64,000 nt of DNA from Typha latifolia (lineage: Eukaryota > Streptophyta > Magnoliopsida > Poales > Typhaceae): contig CM034099.1 of assembly GCA_019914945.1 (NCBI GenBank), forward strand, positions 11,917,001 through 11,981,000. Reading direction: 5' to 3'. Shown here one piece after another: positions 1 to 10,970 of this stretch; the stretch's first letter is position 1; every line of letters starts with the position of its first letter. The position numbers and the translations under genes are program-made. The notes beneath the pieces were generated by a model, which made no database searches, had not been told where the DNA came from, and saw only the letters and a program-made list of their open reading frames with translations.

Positions 1-1140
1 TAATATGTCATAACTGATAAAAGTATATAATCCTCGATAATGAGTAAATAGATCTCCATGTCATACTATCATCATAAGTCTCTCTCAAATATGACACATG
101 ATGCATGTCGACCATGACCATGCTATGATATCAAATGCAACCATATATGATATATATTAGTCACTCAATAATCAGGTAATCAAATGATAATGAAATCATA
201 TACATTTCTCAACATCTCAGTCATCAATGTCAGCTCTATATGTCTTCATCATACTAGACTACCGTGTATAGTCAACACCCGGTACTCGGCCTTAACATCA
301 TGCCCGAAAGCTCAGAGCATACTCTGCCATCCGCAAAGAGTATCTCAAATATAACCATACCCTGCCATCCGCTAAGGGTATCAACATCCATCTAGACCGG
401 GCACCATTCTAGCTAATAAAAATCTCGTGAGGATAACTCGCCACATATGCTCTGACCAACCGCATGTGTCCGAATGTCTGCTATGCACACAGACTAACGA
501 CCTCAGACGTAAGGCCAATAGGATCGTGACTATGTCGAGCGATCAATCATCCACCAAGCGCATCCTAACCCTTGCACCCACTCGGGTATCCTCACATTTT
601 ATGCTTTCCTTCTAAATGACAGATCATCTGCATTTATCAAGTACGATAACAAGTCAATGTATAACAGGAATTTAGATGGAATAGGAATCAAGAGAAAAAT
701 AATATAATGTAGTCTCCAATCATGTAGTCGACACATGCATACCCATGCTAGTCTATCCCATGCATACTCATGATAGAGATCATCCCGACATAAAACCATA
801 ATAGTATAACCATATCCAATCATCTCTATATATCACCAATGTACTCATATCCCAGATTAGCCTAATCAAATGCATGTTAAAATATGCTCGACTGAAATCA
901 TCTCTATATAAAGTCATATAATCATGCTGGAGGACAAAATATGCATGTATATGATATATAATATATCATAATTCGAGAATGGCGTCTAGGGGATAAAACT
1001 ACTCACAGTCTGATCAGAAGACCCAATACACATATCCCTCACATCCGCTAATTAACCGAGACAACTCATCGCTAGCAAGGTCCACGAGGCTTCACATAAG
1101 GGGGTTCGGGATCTGAAAATATTTAAGTAGCAAGAAGTTA
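1..1140 (+). repeat. LTR fragment, family D (left end outside window)
   Basis: This stretch is homologous to the LTR-like sequence at 28,056-29,282. Shared landmarks in the same order are paired short hairpin repeats (about 317-381 here, 28,987-29,140 there), a purine stretch containing GAGAAAAAT, and the string CATGCATACTCATGATAGAG (757-776 here). It holds no convincing coding sequence. The right limit is approximate: a G-rich tail near 1,080-1,120 precedes plain AT-rich DNA. Confidence 0.55.
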
Positions 1141-1700
1141 GTCATTCATCTAATTAAAATCCGTTCATGTAAAATATGATGATTTACTAGATTTTAGAAT
1201 TTATACTTATCTTTATAACTAGCTAGATTTTTAATTATAAATAAAAATAAAAATATAGATAAAAACCTAATTATAATTAAAATATATCTTGATTAATTAG
1301 AGACTATATAGTCATTTCTTTATAAAATAATAAATAAATATGTAAGCCTATTATTTTATTTGTTACAAGATAATAATGTATAATGAATTATTAGAATTAT
1401 TTAAAATGTAACTCATAAGAATATTAGTATATAAATTTGATAATTATAATTTACAAATCTATATATTAATCTAATAGAGATATAAATAAATAAATATGAA
1501 TATTACCTATATTTATACCTAATTAATCATTGATTATACAAATTATAATTAATACTAATCATATTGAAGAATATTCATTATTATTTAAATAATTAATGTC
1601 TAAATAATCTATTTGCATTAATTAAGAAGAAAAACCTAAATAAATAACATCAATAAAATAAATAAATAAATAAATAAATAATTAAAACACTGCCATCAAT
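1141..1700. other. AT-rich intergenic DNA, no feature seen
   Basis: Very AT-rich sequence with no open frame and no recognisable element. It ends in an AAAT microsatellite at about 1,655-1,682. Confidence 0.7.
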
Positions 1701-1734
1701 GCTTAGCCGAGCCCAACACTGTTGCGAAAGAGGA

Positions 1735-1855
1735 GAAGAAGTCGAGGAAGAAGAAGAAAAAGAAGAAGAAGAAAAAGAAGAAGAAGAAGAAGGGAGGAGG
1801 GGAGGGAAGTGCCTCTCGCTGGCGGCTCGGTTCCGACAAGCTCAAGCTCAGGATA

Positions 1856-1892
<37 letters not shown>

Positions 1893-1900
1893 AGGGAGAG
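1735..1900. repeat. GAA- and GA-rich low-complexity tract
   Basis: Runs of GAA/GAAA (about 1,737-1,795) are followed by a GA dinucleotide run (1,861-1,890). Minus-strand open frames here are Leu/Ser/Pro-rich artefacts of the simple repeat. A second GA run lies at about 2,945-2,972, just beyond the solo LTR, so the LTR inserted into purine-rich DNA. Confidence 0.8.
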
Positions 1901-1961
1901 GGAGAGAAAGGAGCTCATCGATGCTCGCGGAGGTGGCAGCGGTGGTTTCCAAGGACGGCGG

Positions 1962-2913
1962 TGTTGGCGGTAATAATCTGATTCCAAAGAGTCACAAAAA
2001 ATCCGATAAAAATAAAATAAATTAAATAAACTTATAGATTACAGAATATAAAATTTTGAATAGTCGAGTCTAGTATTAGACACTATCTCCTTAAGACCAA
2101 TTTGCCCTCCACCGATTGCTTCTGGAATAGTGGACGTCGGTCTCCCAGGATACAACGACTGCCTTGCACTGAAAGGAAGCAGCTTTCTAATGCCTTGATT
2201 GAACCTGAACCGTGCTGTACTCTCTCTCAAATGCATACTCAAACTTAAAGACTCGACTCTAGAAAGAATGAACCAAGTTTTTCTTTTTTGAAATTATGCA
2301 GATTGACAGCCTATTTATAGAATTAAACAAGCTCGACGAAAAGATGCAAAAGGTCACCGAATGGATGCACCATTTTGGGTCTGAAACTAATTAATAGTTA
2401 CACTGTGAAGGGATGCATCATTTCAGGTCGGGTTCAACCAAGACACACCACTTCGACCCCGAATCAAATCAGATTTGAACCAGTATCAGGCAAAAAATTA
2501 AAATTGGACTTGACCCGTGCGTGCGAACCGAACCTAGCCGAGCTGGGCCGGGCGGCGCGCGCGTGTGTGAGTTAAGTTGCATAGTAACTTTTACCTACAA
2601 AATAGGAACCCCTTTTTGGGCCCAAAGCCCATAAGAAGTTTGTTACTTATATACCAAACTAATATTTCTCAAATATCCAACATGGTACTAAACTCACTTT
2701 TCTTTATTTTCCATTGCCATGATACCCACTTTAGAGCCAATTTCCATTCACTTCTCTTCATGGATTTAACTAAGTAAATATTTGATAATAAAATACACTT
2801 TGAGCTAAATTAATTCTATCATTAAACCATCATTAATAATGTGTGGGCTCTACTTAAAATTTAGCGCAAAGTTAATAAAAAAAATTTATGTCAAATACAT
2901 GAAATTACCAACA
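1962..2913 (-). repeat. Solo LTR, family S1
   Basis: The 952-bp unit starts TGTTGG and ends CCAACA, perfect 6-bp inverted termini. It is flanked by the 5-bp direct duplication GGCGG (1,957-1,961 and 2,914-2,918). It is the inverted homologue of 10,971-11,972. A TATA-like TATAAATAGG occurs on the minus strand and fixes the orientation. With no internal region between the duplications, this is a solo LTR left by LTR-LTR recombination. Confidence 0.93.
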
Positions 2914-2972
2914 GGCGGCGATAGTGATAGGCCGGCCTCGGCGAGAGAGAGAGGGAGAGAGAGAGAGAGAGG

Positions 2973-4115
2973 CGGTGGAGGGCGGCGGCACCAGGGCCCG
3001 CTGTGGCTAGCTGGCCGCAGCTGGTTGGCTGCGGCAGCGTCGGTGGGCGCGTGGTGCCTCACCACGCAAGCTGCTCATGCAGCTTGCATGGGCACGAGTT
3101 TGGCCACACACGTCGTGCCCAAAAACTTTTTATTTTATTTTATTTTTTTGGGGGCAGGTTGTTACAGTAACAGTGCTGCTCATTCTCAATTCTTGAAGCG
3201 TTATGGAAGTATTGAACTTACAGTGGTACTCATTCTCCATATCTAGTTCGGAGTTCTAAAGCATTGTTAATAGTTTCAGAAAGAAAAGAAAATTTTTAGG
3301 GATTCAAAAAGGCAAGAGAAATATGTGGTATTATCATATAACTAGAAGAAAAAAAGTATATTTTTCTTTAAGCCAATGTCTATATTGTTCTCGTAATCAT
3401 TAATGTTAAATCCTCTTAAAAGTAAGGAATTAGATCCTTCTGGCGATTACCAAGGTCGAAAAAGTGGGCCCAAAATTCGGTTTTTGACCCCCATACATAT
3501 CATGTGCCCAAGAAGCAGAGCACATTCTTTAAACCAATGTTCAAAACTAAGGTATAATTTGAGATGACCTTTGTTTGTTTGATTACTTATGACAATCGCC
3601 CTTCATCATTGTTCTCTTTTCTTCTCATGTTGAGCGTGGAGGCAACCTTATTTCTCTATATTGTTCTCCTCACTTCGTGGTTGAAAACTCTTGCAGTCAT
3701 AGCATCCGTGAGAGATAACTAGAGTGTTAGAGAACCACAATTAATCAATCACGCATTCTTTTCAGCTAAAGATCATGGCTCAAGTCACATCATCACATGG
3801 AAATATATACATTGGAAGTTTAATTCCTCCGACACTCCCGTAAAATCTCTAGTGGGCTTTCCCAACTCTCTTTTGTATCTAAAAGATGCTCATCATGCTT
3901 CAAAAACAGAAAAGAAGAAAATGAAAGGAAGAAAGAAAGAAAGAAAAATTCTAAGACTTAATCTGAACTTGAAACTTTAATGTGTTTAATTGCTAGAAAT
4001 TAGAGTTTAATAAAATGACTAATTTCAGTGAAGCGACTCTTTATTTTCAAGAAATAAAGTCAAAATAAAAAGTAATGCTATTTTTGCAATCAAATAAAAA
4101 GTAGAGAAGTTCTTG
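2973..4115. other. Intergenic DNA, no feature recognised
   Basis: Mixed-composition sequence with a GC-rich start and an AT-rich remainder. An open frame of 135 codons (2,839-3,246) runs across the solo LTR edge and the GA repeat and is not taken as a gene. Confidence 0.6.
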
Positions 4116-5755
4116 ATTATATACTGTAAAGTTAGTCAAGTCGAGTCAATTTGAGTTAGTTAGGTAGTTTTATCTTATTATTTTAAATTTGAAATAAATC
4201 GAATAATAAATATATATATCTGATCCATTAGGATCTTTTACTCCTATAAATAGGAGTAGACATATGTTGATAATCATTATTGAATCGATCATTAAATGAA
4301 TCTGAGTTTAGTCAAATAATTTTTTTCATCTTTACCTCCCGTAGCTGTTACATCGCTTTTATCTTTCTATGGGTAGATCATAGCCGTAGAAGCATCATAA
4401 TCTTCCAAACCGTAGCCATCTTATTGTACCAAAAGCTACTCTACCTTACAGTCGTTCACCACCACCCTTGGCCGTCCACCACCCTCAGATAACAGCCGCA
4501 ACATCAGTTGTTTACCGTTCTGCCCTATTTTAACCTTATCGTCCGACACACTTGGTTATCTGCCACTATTTCATTTATAGCTTTTCATCTCGACATCGGA
4601 TTCTCATGAAATTAGAACCATTGGAACCCTAACTCACAAGGCTTTACCATATAAAATATCACAATTTTCTACATCTAGATCGATCCAGATCTGGTTCGTA
4701 ACATTGGTATCAAAGTCAACATTCCTCGGACGATGGTTAACATTCGATACAAGACGAATGAGGAATGAGCAACCATGGAGGGTCAGGAACCCATCTCTAT
4801 TCCTATGAGAGTATCTCTAGCGCCCCCTCCACCACCAACAACTGCCAGCAATGAGTCACCGACGTGGGTGACGGTGATATTTAAAGAATTTTTGGCCAAA
4901 TTGAAGGAGAACTCGAAGGAGATCCAGACCACCATCAAGGACTCGATTTAGGCCTTGATAGAGGCCCTACTAGCCACCCTCCACTACCCTTCCATGCTAG
5001 CATTGCCGGCTATGGCAAAAATTGGCTCCCGTAGTGTGAACAATCTAAACCATGAGGGAGGGGATGAGCTAGCCTAAACCACGACCTCAACCCCTCCTCC
5101 GGCTGAGGTTGAGGTCCTTACACTGCCGCAGATGCTCATTGTCGCTGCTACCGTGTTGGAGAAGCACCCAGCGCAAGGGTCAAGGTCATCTTCCCCGCTT
5201 GCGATGGAAACTAGGGTTGAAAACCCTAGCTTTCCACCAACGACCATCCGGCCGCTCTCGACCCCCACCGCCAGGTCTGATCCCTTCCACGGGACCTCTG
5301 CACTCGATCCATTTTGACAATAATCACTAGAATCGGCTAGAAAGCCACCATTGATAGCCCTTCAAGCTACAGCGAACCCAAGCCGCATGGCCACGGGTCT
5401 GGTGTTCCAATGACCATCGACGACCTCGATTGGCCTCCTCAGACTGACTGCCATCCAATGGTGGCCACTACAGCCGTCGGCGACCATTGCGTGGCCGAAC
5501 TCAATGGTCATGCTCGTGGTGAAATTGGCCAAGCAAAGCCACATTAAGTTAGCTTCCACCAGCCTCTTCGATGCCGGGGCTCCACTGCAATGCGGCCATG
5601 GCCACGAACCACAGCCATCGGGGGCCGGTGGACCCACCGACGATGCTCCATTGCCCGCCACTCCAGCATCCCGAACCCTAACTCACGAGGCTACCACTAC
5701 ATAACATATCACAATTTTCTTACGCCTAGATTGGTCTAGATCTGGTTCATGCTGT
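4116..5755 (+). mobile_element. Gag-only LTR element N0, decayed and internally deleted
   Basis: A 5'-truncated LTR (about 4,120-4,703, ending TTCGTAACA) is followed by a primer-binding site at 4,705 and a proline-rich gag leader from about 4,774. At about 5,668 the internal region jumps directly into the last ~85 bp of a second LTR (compare 5,676-5,752 with 4,631-4,703). The internal start matches 7,971-8,500 and 49,990-50,500. No pol domain is present. Stops break the leader frame. The fusion of gag leader to LTR tail suggests an illegitimate deletion removing the rest of gag and most of the 3' LTR. Confidence 0.75.
4705..4718 (+). promoter_or_regulatory. Primer-binding site of N0
   Basis: TGGTATCAAAGTCA lies one base after the LTR end. 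It is a mutated form of the TGGTATCAGAGC site complementary to the 3' end of initiator-Met tRNA. Confidence 0.75.
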
Positions 5756-6837
5756 TATGTTTGATGTCAATAAACATTTCAACTTCTTTTGATGCTATTA
5801 GATTATTCTTAGCTGTAGCTCAAACAATCGGACAATTGTAGAAGTCCCATCACTCAAATATGAAACATAAATTCCACAAGGTTATGCATATCTTTGATTA
5901 GTGATAAGATAAGCTGCCAAAGGAATCCTTACATCTATTTTGAATTTCAATTTTCCTCTGCTCTCGTGGCATGTCGTCTGAAAGCCATTTATCTCGTTCG
6001 AACTCCACTTATTTTTCCATAATAGAACTGATCTAGCTAGCCAAATCCCCGTAGTCTTGTCTAGATGAGGTCCTAAAACCTAAAGCTTTAATCTTCTTCC
6101 TATTTTTTTATATTTTGGTATAATTTCTTCACACAATCTAATCTTTCATAAGTTATGTAACTTGACTATATACGTGAATCTAATTTTGTACAACTCAAAT
6201 AAAAATAATTTTATCCACAAATTTGCCTGCTAGATTATGGCAATTCCTATCAACATTGGACATGACTTCCCCAAAACTGGGATCTTTCTTATTAAACCTT
6301 TTTACGGCACTGCCGAAACATCCACAGAATAACAACTCACTAACTTCTCTTTAGCTGTCCCAAATCCCATCCTTGTTGCCTCGATGTTCTCTCAACCCTC
6401 TAAAGCAAAATAAAAAAACTCCACCTCAAAATCACCTAGTAAAACAAAAGCCACCCGCTACTAGGGCGTGTAACCGAAAGCTCGAATTGAAATGAATTTC
6501 GAGCCTATATTTGTGATTAAGCTTAAAATAAAATTAGTTTAATTTGAGCTAATTTCGAGCTCGATCAATAAAGGATTTTAAGCCTTAATTAATTTAAACT
6601 AAATTTTGAGCTTGATCAAGCTTGAATTAAATTAAGTTTGATTAATACTTAAATCAAGCTTAAAATAAAGCCTAATTCAAAATATAAACTAATAGAATTA
6701 AAATTTATAATAAACTCATAAGATCATAGTACATAACAATCAATCTAAGTAAATCTTAGATCATAATAACATTATATTATAATATAGAAAATATTACTCA
6801 TATTATATATATACATATATATTATAATTATTTTGAG
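5756..6837. other. Intergenic DNA, no gene seen
   Basis: AT-rich. The part at 6,475-6,680 is self-similar, with many AAGCTTGA, GAGCTCGA and TCAAGCTT strings that can pair with one another, as in decayed inverted-repeat transposons. No terminal repeats or target duplication could be defined. Confidence 0.5.
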
Positions 6838-7024
6838 CCTCAGAACATCGGATATTTACCGTTATGCTCTATTTTGACCTTGCTCCACTCTTTTATTTAT
6901 ATCTTTCAATACAAACCACCGATTTAGGTGAAACTAGAGCCATTATAACCATATCTTATGAGGCTACCACCACATTTTCATAATTTTCTTACATCTATAT
7001 CGGTCTAGATTTGGTTAGTAATAT

Positions 7025-7040
7025 TTGTATCAGAACTGAC
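7025..7040 (+). promoter_or_regulatory. Degenerate primer-binding site of N2
   Basis: TTGTATCAGAACTGAC follows the LTR end (TTAGTAATA) by one base. It is a decayed initiator-Met tRNA primer site, and the following bases match the N0 leader. Confidence 0.6.
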
Positions 7041-7069
7041 ATTACTCGACCGATGGTTAGCACAAGATC

Positions 7070-7965
7070 TGTTAAAGACCAGATCTGGAACGATCCGTCC
7101 ATATGAGAATGGCTTTGGTTTCACGTCAATCGGATGTCTAGATGGAAAGATATAATTAAAATAGTGGAGCAAGGTCAGAATGGGGTAGAATAGTAAATAT
7201 TCGATGTTACGACAATCATCAGAGGGTAACGGAAGGCCAAGGTTGGTGGTGGACGGCCGTAGGATATGGTGGCTGCAGGAGGTGATGGTGACTATGGGTT
7301 GGAGGTAGAATTAGAGTTTCTAACTTAGATCTGCTCCTAGAAAGATAATGACAATCTAACGGCTATGGTAAAAGATAAGGATGATAAGTAATGCAAGGTA
7401 AATAAACTAAACTTAACTCAATATTCCTTCATTTAATTCCCTGCCTAAACAAAGAAGCTTAGCCCCTTTATATATAGAGGTCAGGTACAATAAGTCCTAT
7501 GCAGACGGAATGCTTAAACGACTCGAACTAGGACTTGCCTTAGACTAACCCTAAATGCTTATACGACTCGCACTAGGACTTGCCTTAGAGGCTTAAATGA
7601 CTTAATTAAATTTGCTTTAAGTGCTTACATAAGAGATAAACATGACTTGGCTAAATTAGCCTTCCTTGTCCTTCTCAGATTTATTCTTCGTTCTACCATA
7701 TATAGAGACCAAATTTGGAGAAACCTTAAATACAGAAGTTGTAGATTAGGACATCTTCGATCTTCTCCTGGTTTCATAATATTTGGTTGTCTATGGTATA
7801 TCCTTTGAATATTTTTCCGAAATTGCATGTAGCATAATTAGTTAACTAATAAATTCTAACCTAATAAGACTCTAATTAAAGTAAATAAGTAGATAAGATA
7901 ACTAGACTCAACCCATTGAGCCCAATCTCCCCTTGATGTGATCCGATCTGACCCGATTCGCATCA
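7070..7965 (-). repeat. Solo LTR, family E
   Basis: On the minus strand the 896-bp unit runs from TGATGCGAAT to CTTTAACA (TG...CA). It is flanked by the direct duplication AGATC (7,065-7,069 and 7,966-7,970). Excising it restores the N2 leader, whose bases on both sides align continuously with N0 (4,735-4,770). It shares the repeated GTAAGCCTCTAAGGCAAG motif with the N2 3' LTR, so the two LTR families are related. A TATA-like stretch lies near 7,468-7,480. Confidence 0.85.
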
Positions 7966-7970
7966 AGATC

Positions 7971-8690
7971 CAAGAAGATGAACGAAGAAGGAGCAACTGT
8001 GAAGGACCGAGAACTCATCTCTATTCTAGTGGGTGTCTCCCTAGCTCCATCACCACCACCAACAACCACCGGTGATGAGCCACTGGCGTGGGCGAAGACA
8101 ATATTTAAAAAAATTTCAAATGAGTTGAATGAGATGTAAACCTCCCTCAAGGACTCAATCCAGGCCTTGACGACAGTTCTCCTAGCCCAGCATAGCCAAC
8201 CTGTGTCGCCAACACTACTTGCACCTCCAGCACCGTTGGCCAAGGCCGAACGACCCTCCCCACCCCACCTGGCCCCCACGGTGAGCAAAATCAAAACCAA
8301 GAGAGGGTGGTGGTGCCGACCCAAACTACAGCCTCGCCTCCTCCTCGGCTACGATGGAGACTCCTAACCACAGTAGACCATCCTCATAATCACAGAAGTG
8401 CCGGAGCAGCCGTTAGTAGTGGTCGTGGGGTCATCTTCCCCACCCGTGGTGGAGGCTAGGGTTGAAAAACCTAGCTTTCCACCGGCGACCACCTAGCCAC
8501 TCCTGGCCCCCCCGCCGCCTCATTCGATCCCTTCCATGGTACCCCCGCACCTGAGCTAGGCTGTCTATAGCCAAGACAGAAGGCCGGAAGAGTGCCATCG
8601 ATGACTCTCTTCTTTGTAGCAAAACTATGATTCATGGCCCAAGGTTCGGCATTTCGGCAACCACCGATGGCCACAGTTGGCTCCTCGGGC
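7971..8690 (+). pseudogene. Gag N-terminal region of N2
   Basis: Proline/alanine-rich coding-like sequence that aligns with the starts of N0 (4,774 on) and N1 (50,005 on). All share the sense 'isi..V...aPPP...DEP.tW.k.ifk', a run 'ds.QALt..LL.qh' and 'SSPP.V...V.NPSFPP'. Several stops and frame changes break it. It leads directly into the P450 fragment. No zinc knuckle survives in this copy. Confidence 0.65.
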
Positions 8691-8703
8691 CAACTGCCAT
8701 CCA

Positions 8704-9265
8704 ATGGTTTCCACCGGGGTTGTTGGTCTATGGGTCGCCAAAGCCATTCTCATCTTGCTACAAAAATTGGTCCTCCTCGTCTATAGCAATTGGAAGCTAA
8801 AGAAGAGGAGGAGATCAAGAGCCCAACTCCCCAAAGGAACTCTTGGGTGGCCTCTCATTGGCGAGACCCTCGACTTCGTCTCATGCGCTTACTCCCCTCG
8901 CCCTGAGAGCTTCATGGAGAAGCGTCGGCTATTGTGAGTCGTCATTGTTTGATTTCTTACGATGTGAAAGTGTTTTTAAGTACGGTAGATGTATTAATAT
9001 GTTATGATTTCATGTATGTGCAACAAGTGTTTGATCAAATGCTTGTAGGTATGGGAAGGTGTTCAAGTCACACATCTTCAGTAGCCCGACCATCGTGTCT
9101 ACGGACGCCGAGGTCAGCCGGTTTGTCTTGCAAAGTGACGCCAAGGCCTTCGTGCCCTGGTATTCGAAATCGCTCACTGAATTGATGGGGAAATCCTTCA
9201 TTTTGCTGATCAATGGAAGCTTACAAAGGAGAGTTCACGGCCTCATTGGCGCCTCGCATGGCTGA
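8704..9265 (+). pseudogene. CYP90D: Captured 5' fragment of a CYP90D-type P450 gene (exons 1 and 2)
   Basis: CYP90D enzymes are ER-bound cytochromes P450 of brassinosteroid C-23 hydroxylation. Exon 1 (8,704-8,933) encodes a hydrophobic N-terminal anchor, a basic stretch, then LPKGTLGWPLIGET and RPESFMEKRR. A 115-bp intron with GTGAGT donor and TTGTAG acceptor (8,934-9,048) separates it from exon 2 (9,049-9,262), which reads YGKVFKSHIF, PTIVSTDAEV, FVLQSDAKAF and LQRRVHGLIGA before a stop at 9,263-9,265. Joining the exons keeps the frame. The homology ends in the N-terminal third: the I helix, ExxR and heme-cysteine regions are absent, so it cannot encode an active enzyme. It lies inside gag-only element N2, implying capture of genomic DNA. 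The assignment rests on remembered family motifs; a close relative such as CYP90C is less likely. Confidence 0.85.
8934..9048 (+). other. Retained intron inside the captured P450 fragment
   Basis: 115 bp, starting GTGAGTCG and ending TGCTTGTAG. It splits a leucine codon and precedes YGKVFKSH. Its presence shows the donor was genomic or unspliced, not mature mRNA. Confidence 0.85.
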
Positions 9266-9781
9266 ACCCGATGGCCATTATCACGAGGAGTTTTCCCGAG
9301 CCAAGCCACGTCCGGGACGCTTCGCCGGGTGTCTCCATTGTTGAGGCTCCACAGCAGTGGGACTACGGCCACCATGGCCGTCGCTGCTTCAACCTGAGCC
9401 CGAGATCGATAATGGGCTTCTTCGGCTGCTCGTCGGCACGAGGACCCACCAGACGTCGACTACCTAGTGACCTTGCCAAGCCATCGCCGATGTCCATGCA
9501 GCTCACAACGACACCCCTAGGCCGAAAAATAATTTCAGCCCCGAGGTTAGGGTTAGGGCAATCCTATGGGAGAGATGAAATGCACATATCTTAGTGCATG
9601 CTAAATTTCATGATCCAGTTCAACCAACTCGTGTTAACTAGTTGGAAACCCGTGAGTGCGACTTGAGGCCCGAGTATGAGCTCGAGGATGATTGGTGGGA
9701 TGACACGAGCATGACATAAGCTAGAAGTACCAGCTCATGTACTAGTCTCATTGAGGACAAGGTATCAGAAGCATGATGGAT
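9266..9781 (+). other. 3' internal region of N2
   Basis: GC-rich, Pro/His/Ser-rich frames broken by stops. A stretch from about 9,600 (AGTATGAGCTCGAGGATGA at 9,672-9,690) matches 51,086-51,104 of N1. Bases 9,750-9,781 match the run-up to the N1 3' LTR. Confidence 0.55.
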
Positions 9782-10325
9782 TGTTACAATTCGACCACGT
9801 AGGTTAAGTTAGTCGAGTCATTTGAGTCGAGTCTATTTATCTTTTAATTGATTCATGTTTATCTCTTATGTAAGCTCTTAAGACAATTTCAATTATGTCA
9901 TGTAAGCCACTAAGGCAAGTTCAATTAAGTCGTGTAAGCCTCTAAGACAAGTCCTACTCGAATCATATAAGCCTTTAGAATTAAGTCCGAGTAGGACTTA
10001 TTGTACCTGACTTCTATAAATAAAGGGGCTAGACTTTTTTGTTTATTCATCCAAGCATCCAAGCATCTAAACATTGAGAATTAATTGAGTTTAGTTATTT
10101 TTTATTATTATATTTACCGTTTTATAGTAGCAATTAAATCGTCTTTATATTTCTAAGAGTATATCATAGTCGTAGAACCTCCAAAGATTTCAAACCCTAG
10201 CCACTACCTTACTCCAGCAGGCATCTACTTTATAGCCATCCACCACCACCCTTGGTCGTATATCTCCCTCCGACAACTGCCATAACACCAGATATTTACT
10301 GTTATGCTCCGTTCGGACCTTAGCA
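9782..10325 (+). repeat. N2 3' LTR with tandem repeats in U3
   Basis: Starts TGTTACAATTCG like the N1 LTRs. Between about 9,868 and 9,997 it holds about four imperfect ~33-bp units built on TGTAAGCCTCTAAGACAAG, upstream of a TATA box (CTATAAATAAAGG, about 10,013-10,025). It shares the 'GATATTTAC.GTTATGCTC' stretch with 6,845-6,875. Its end is lost near 10,325. Confidence 0.75.
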
Positions 10326-10970
10326 TGAGGCATAGAGAGAGCATTCCGCATCCCCTAAAACTCCACCCGTAACTAAGAAGGCGGTGGAGTGGCACAAGGC
10401 AACAATAGTGTGAGAATAGATGGGGCAAATAGGGTAGCTATGGATGAGTGACATAACCATCGAACTAGGGAGTCGATAGGGGCGGAGAACGAGGGGTAAA
10501 GCTAAGAGGAGAAGGTGGGGTTAGATTGAGGCCCCGCTTGGTGGCTTAGAGTTGCACTAATAAGGAAGGGGAAAAATCAAAGGAGAGAAAGGAAGGAAAG
10601 AGGAGGAAAAGGGAAGGAACACAAAAGAAGGGGAGAGAATGATATAGAAGAGTCATGAGGGAGAAAGCTCCCCTCTCTTAGGCACTAGGCTATGAGAGGG
10701 GAGAGAAGAGAGATGCCGGTAGTGATAGGACTTTTTGAGGAGAAGGGAGAAGAGGTGATCGAGCCCTAGCAAAATTTAGGGCTCATGTTTGGAAAAAAAT
10801 GAAAAATCATTTTGTTCTAAATCACTTGAAGATTAAGTGGTGCTTAAACTTGGAATACGGGGTTGTAAATTAAAATTAAGCAAAACCGGGGAAGGGTAAG
10901 AAATTCCCTCCTTATATTTAGGTTTGGGTCTGCCTAAGTCTTTACCTTTTGGTTTGTATTTTCTTTTCTT
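10326..10970. other. Purine-rich DNA, no gene seen
   Basis: G/A-rich plus strand at about 10,480-10,760, similar in composition to antisense leader sequence of LTRs elsewhere in the window, but no ends were found. A short stretch (10,860-10,970) precedes the solo LTR. Confidence 0.45.

Larger units (their letters stand above)
6838..10325 (+). mobile_element. Gag-only LTR element N2 with captured CYP90D fragment
   Basis: Order: LTR 3' part (about 6,838-7,023), primer site at 7,025, short leader, solo LTR-E insertion (7,070-7,965), leader and gag N-terminal region (7,971 to about 8,690), host P450 fragment (8,704-9,265), degenerate gag-related sequence (to 9,781), and a 3' LTR from 9,782 (TGTTACAATTCG) broken off near 10,325. 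Removing LTR-E joins the leader into a sequence that aligns with N0 and N1. The end just before the 3' LTR (AGGACAAGGTATCAGAAGCA) matches the same place in N1 (about 52,029-52,048). No protease, reverse transcriptase or integrase is visible. Confidence 0.75.

Noticed and set aside
1703..1987. 94-codon minus-strand open frame
   Set aside because: It is the translation of GAA/GA simple repeats running into the solo LTR; composition is Leu/Ser/Pro only.
2839..3246. 135-codon open frame
   Set aside because: Crosses the solo LTR boundary, the target duplication and a GA microsatellite; no conserved motif.
5109..5330. Overlapping short frames in the N0 gag region as a separate gene
   Set aside because: They align with N1 and N2 gag leader sequence and are explained by element N0.
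6475..6680. Inverted-repeat transposon
   Set aside because: Many mutually complementary AAGCTTGA-type strings, but no defined terminal inverted repeats or target duplication could be read.
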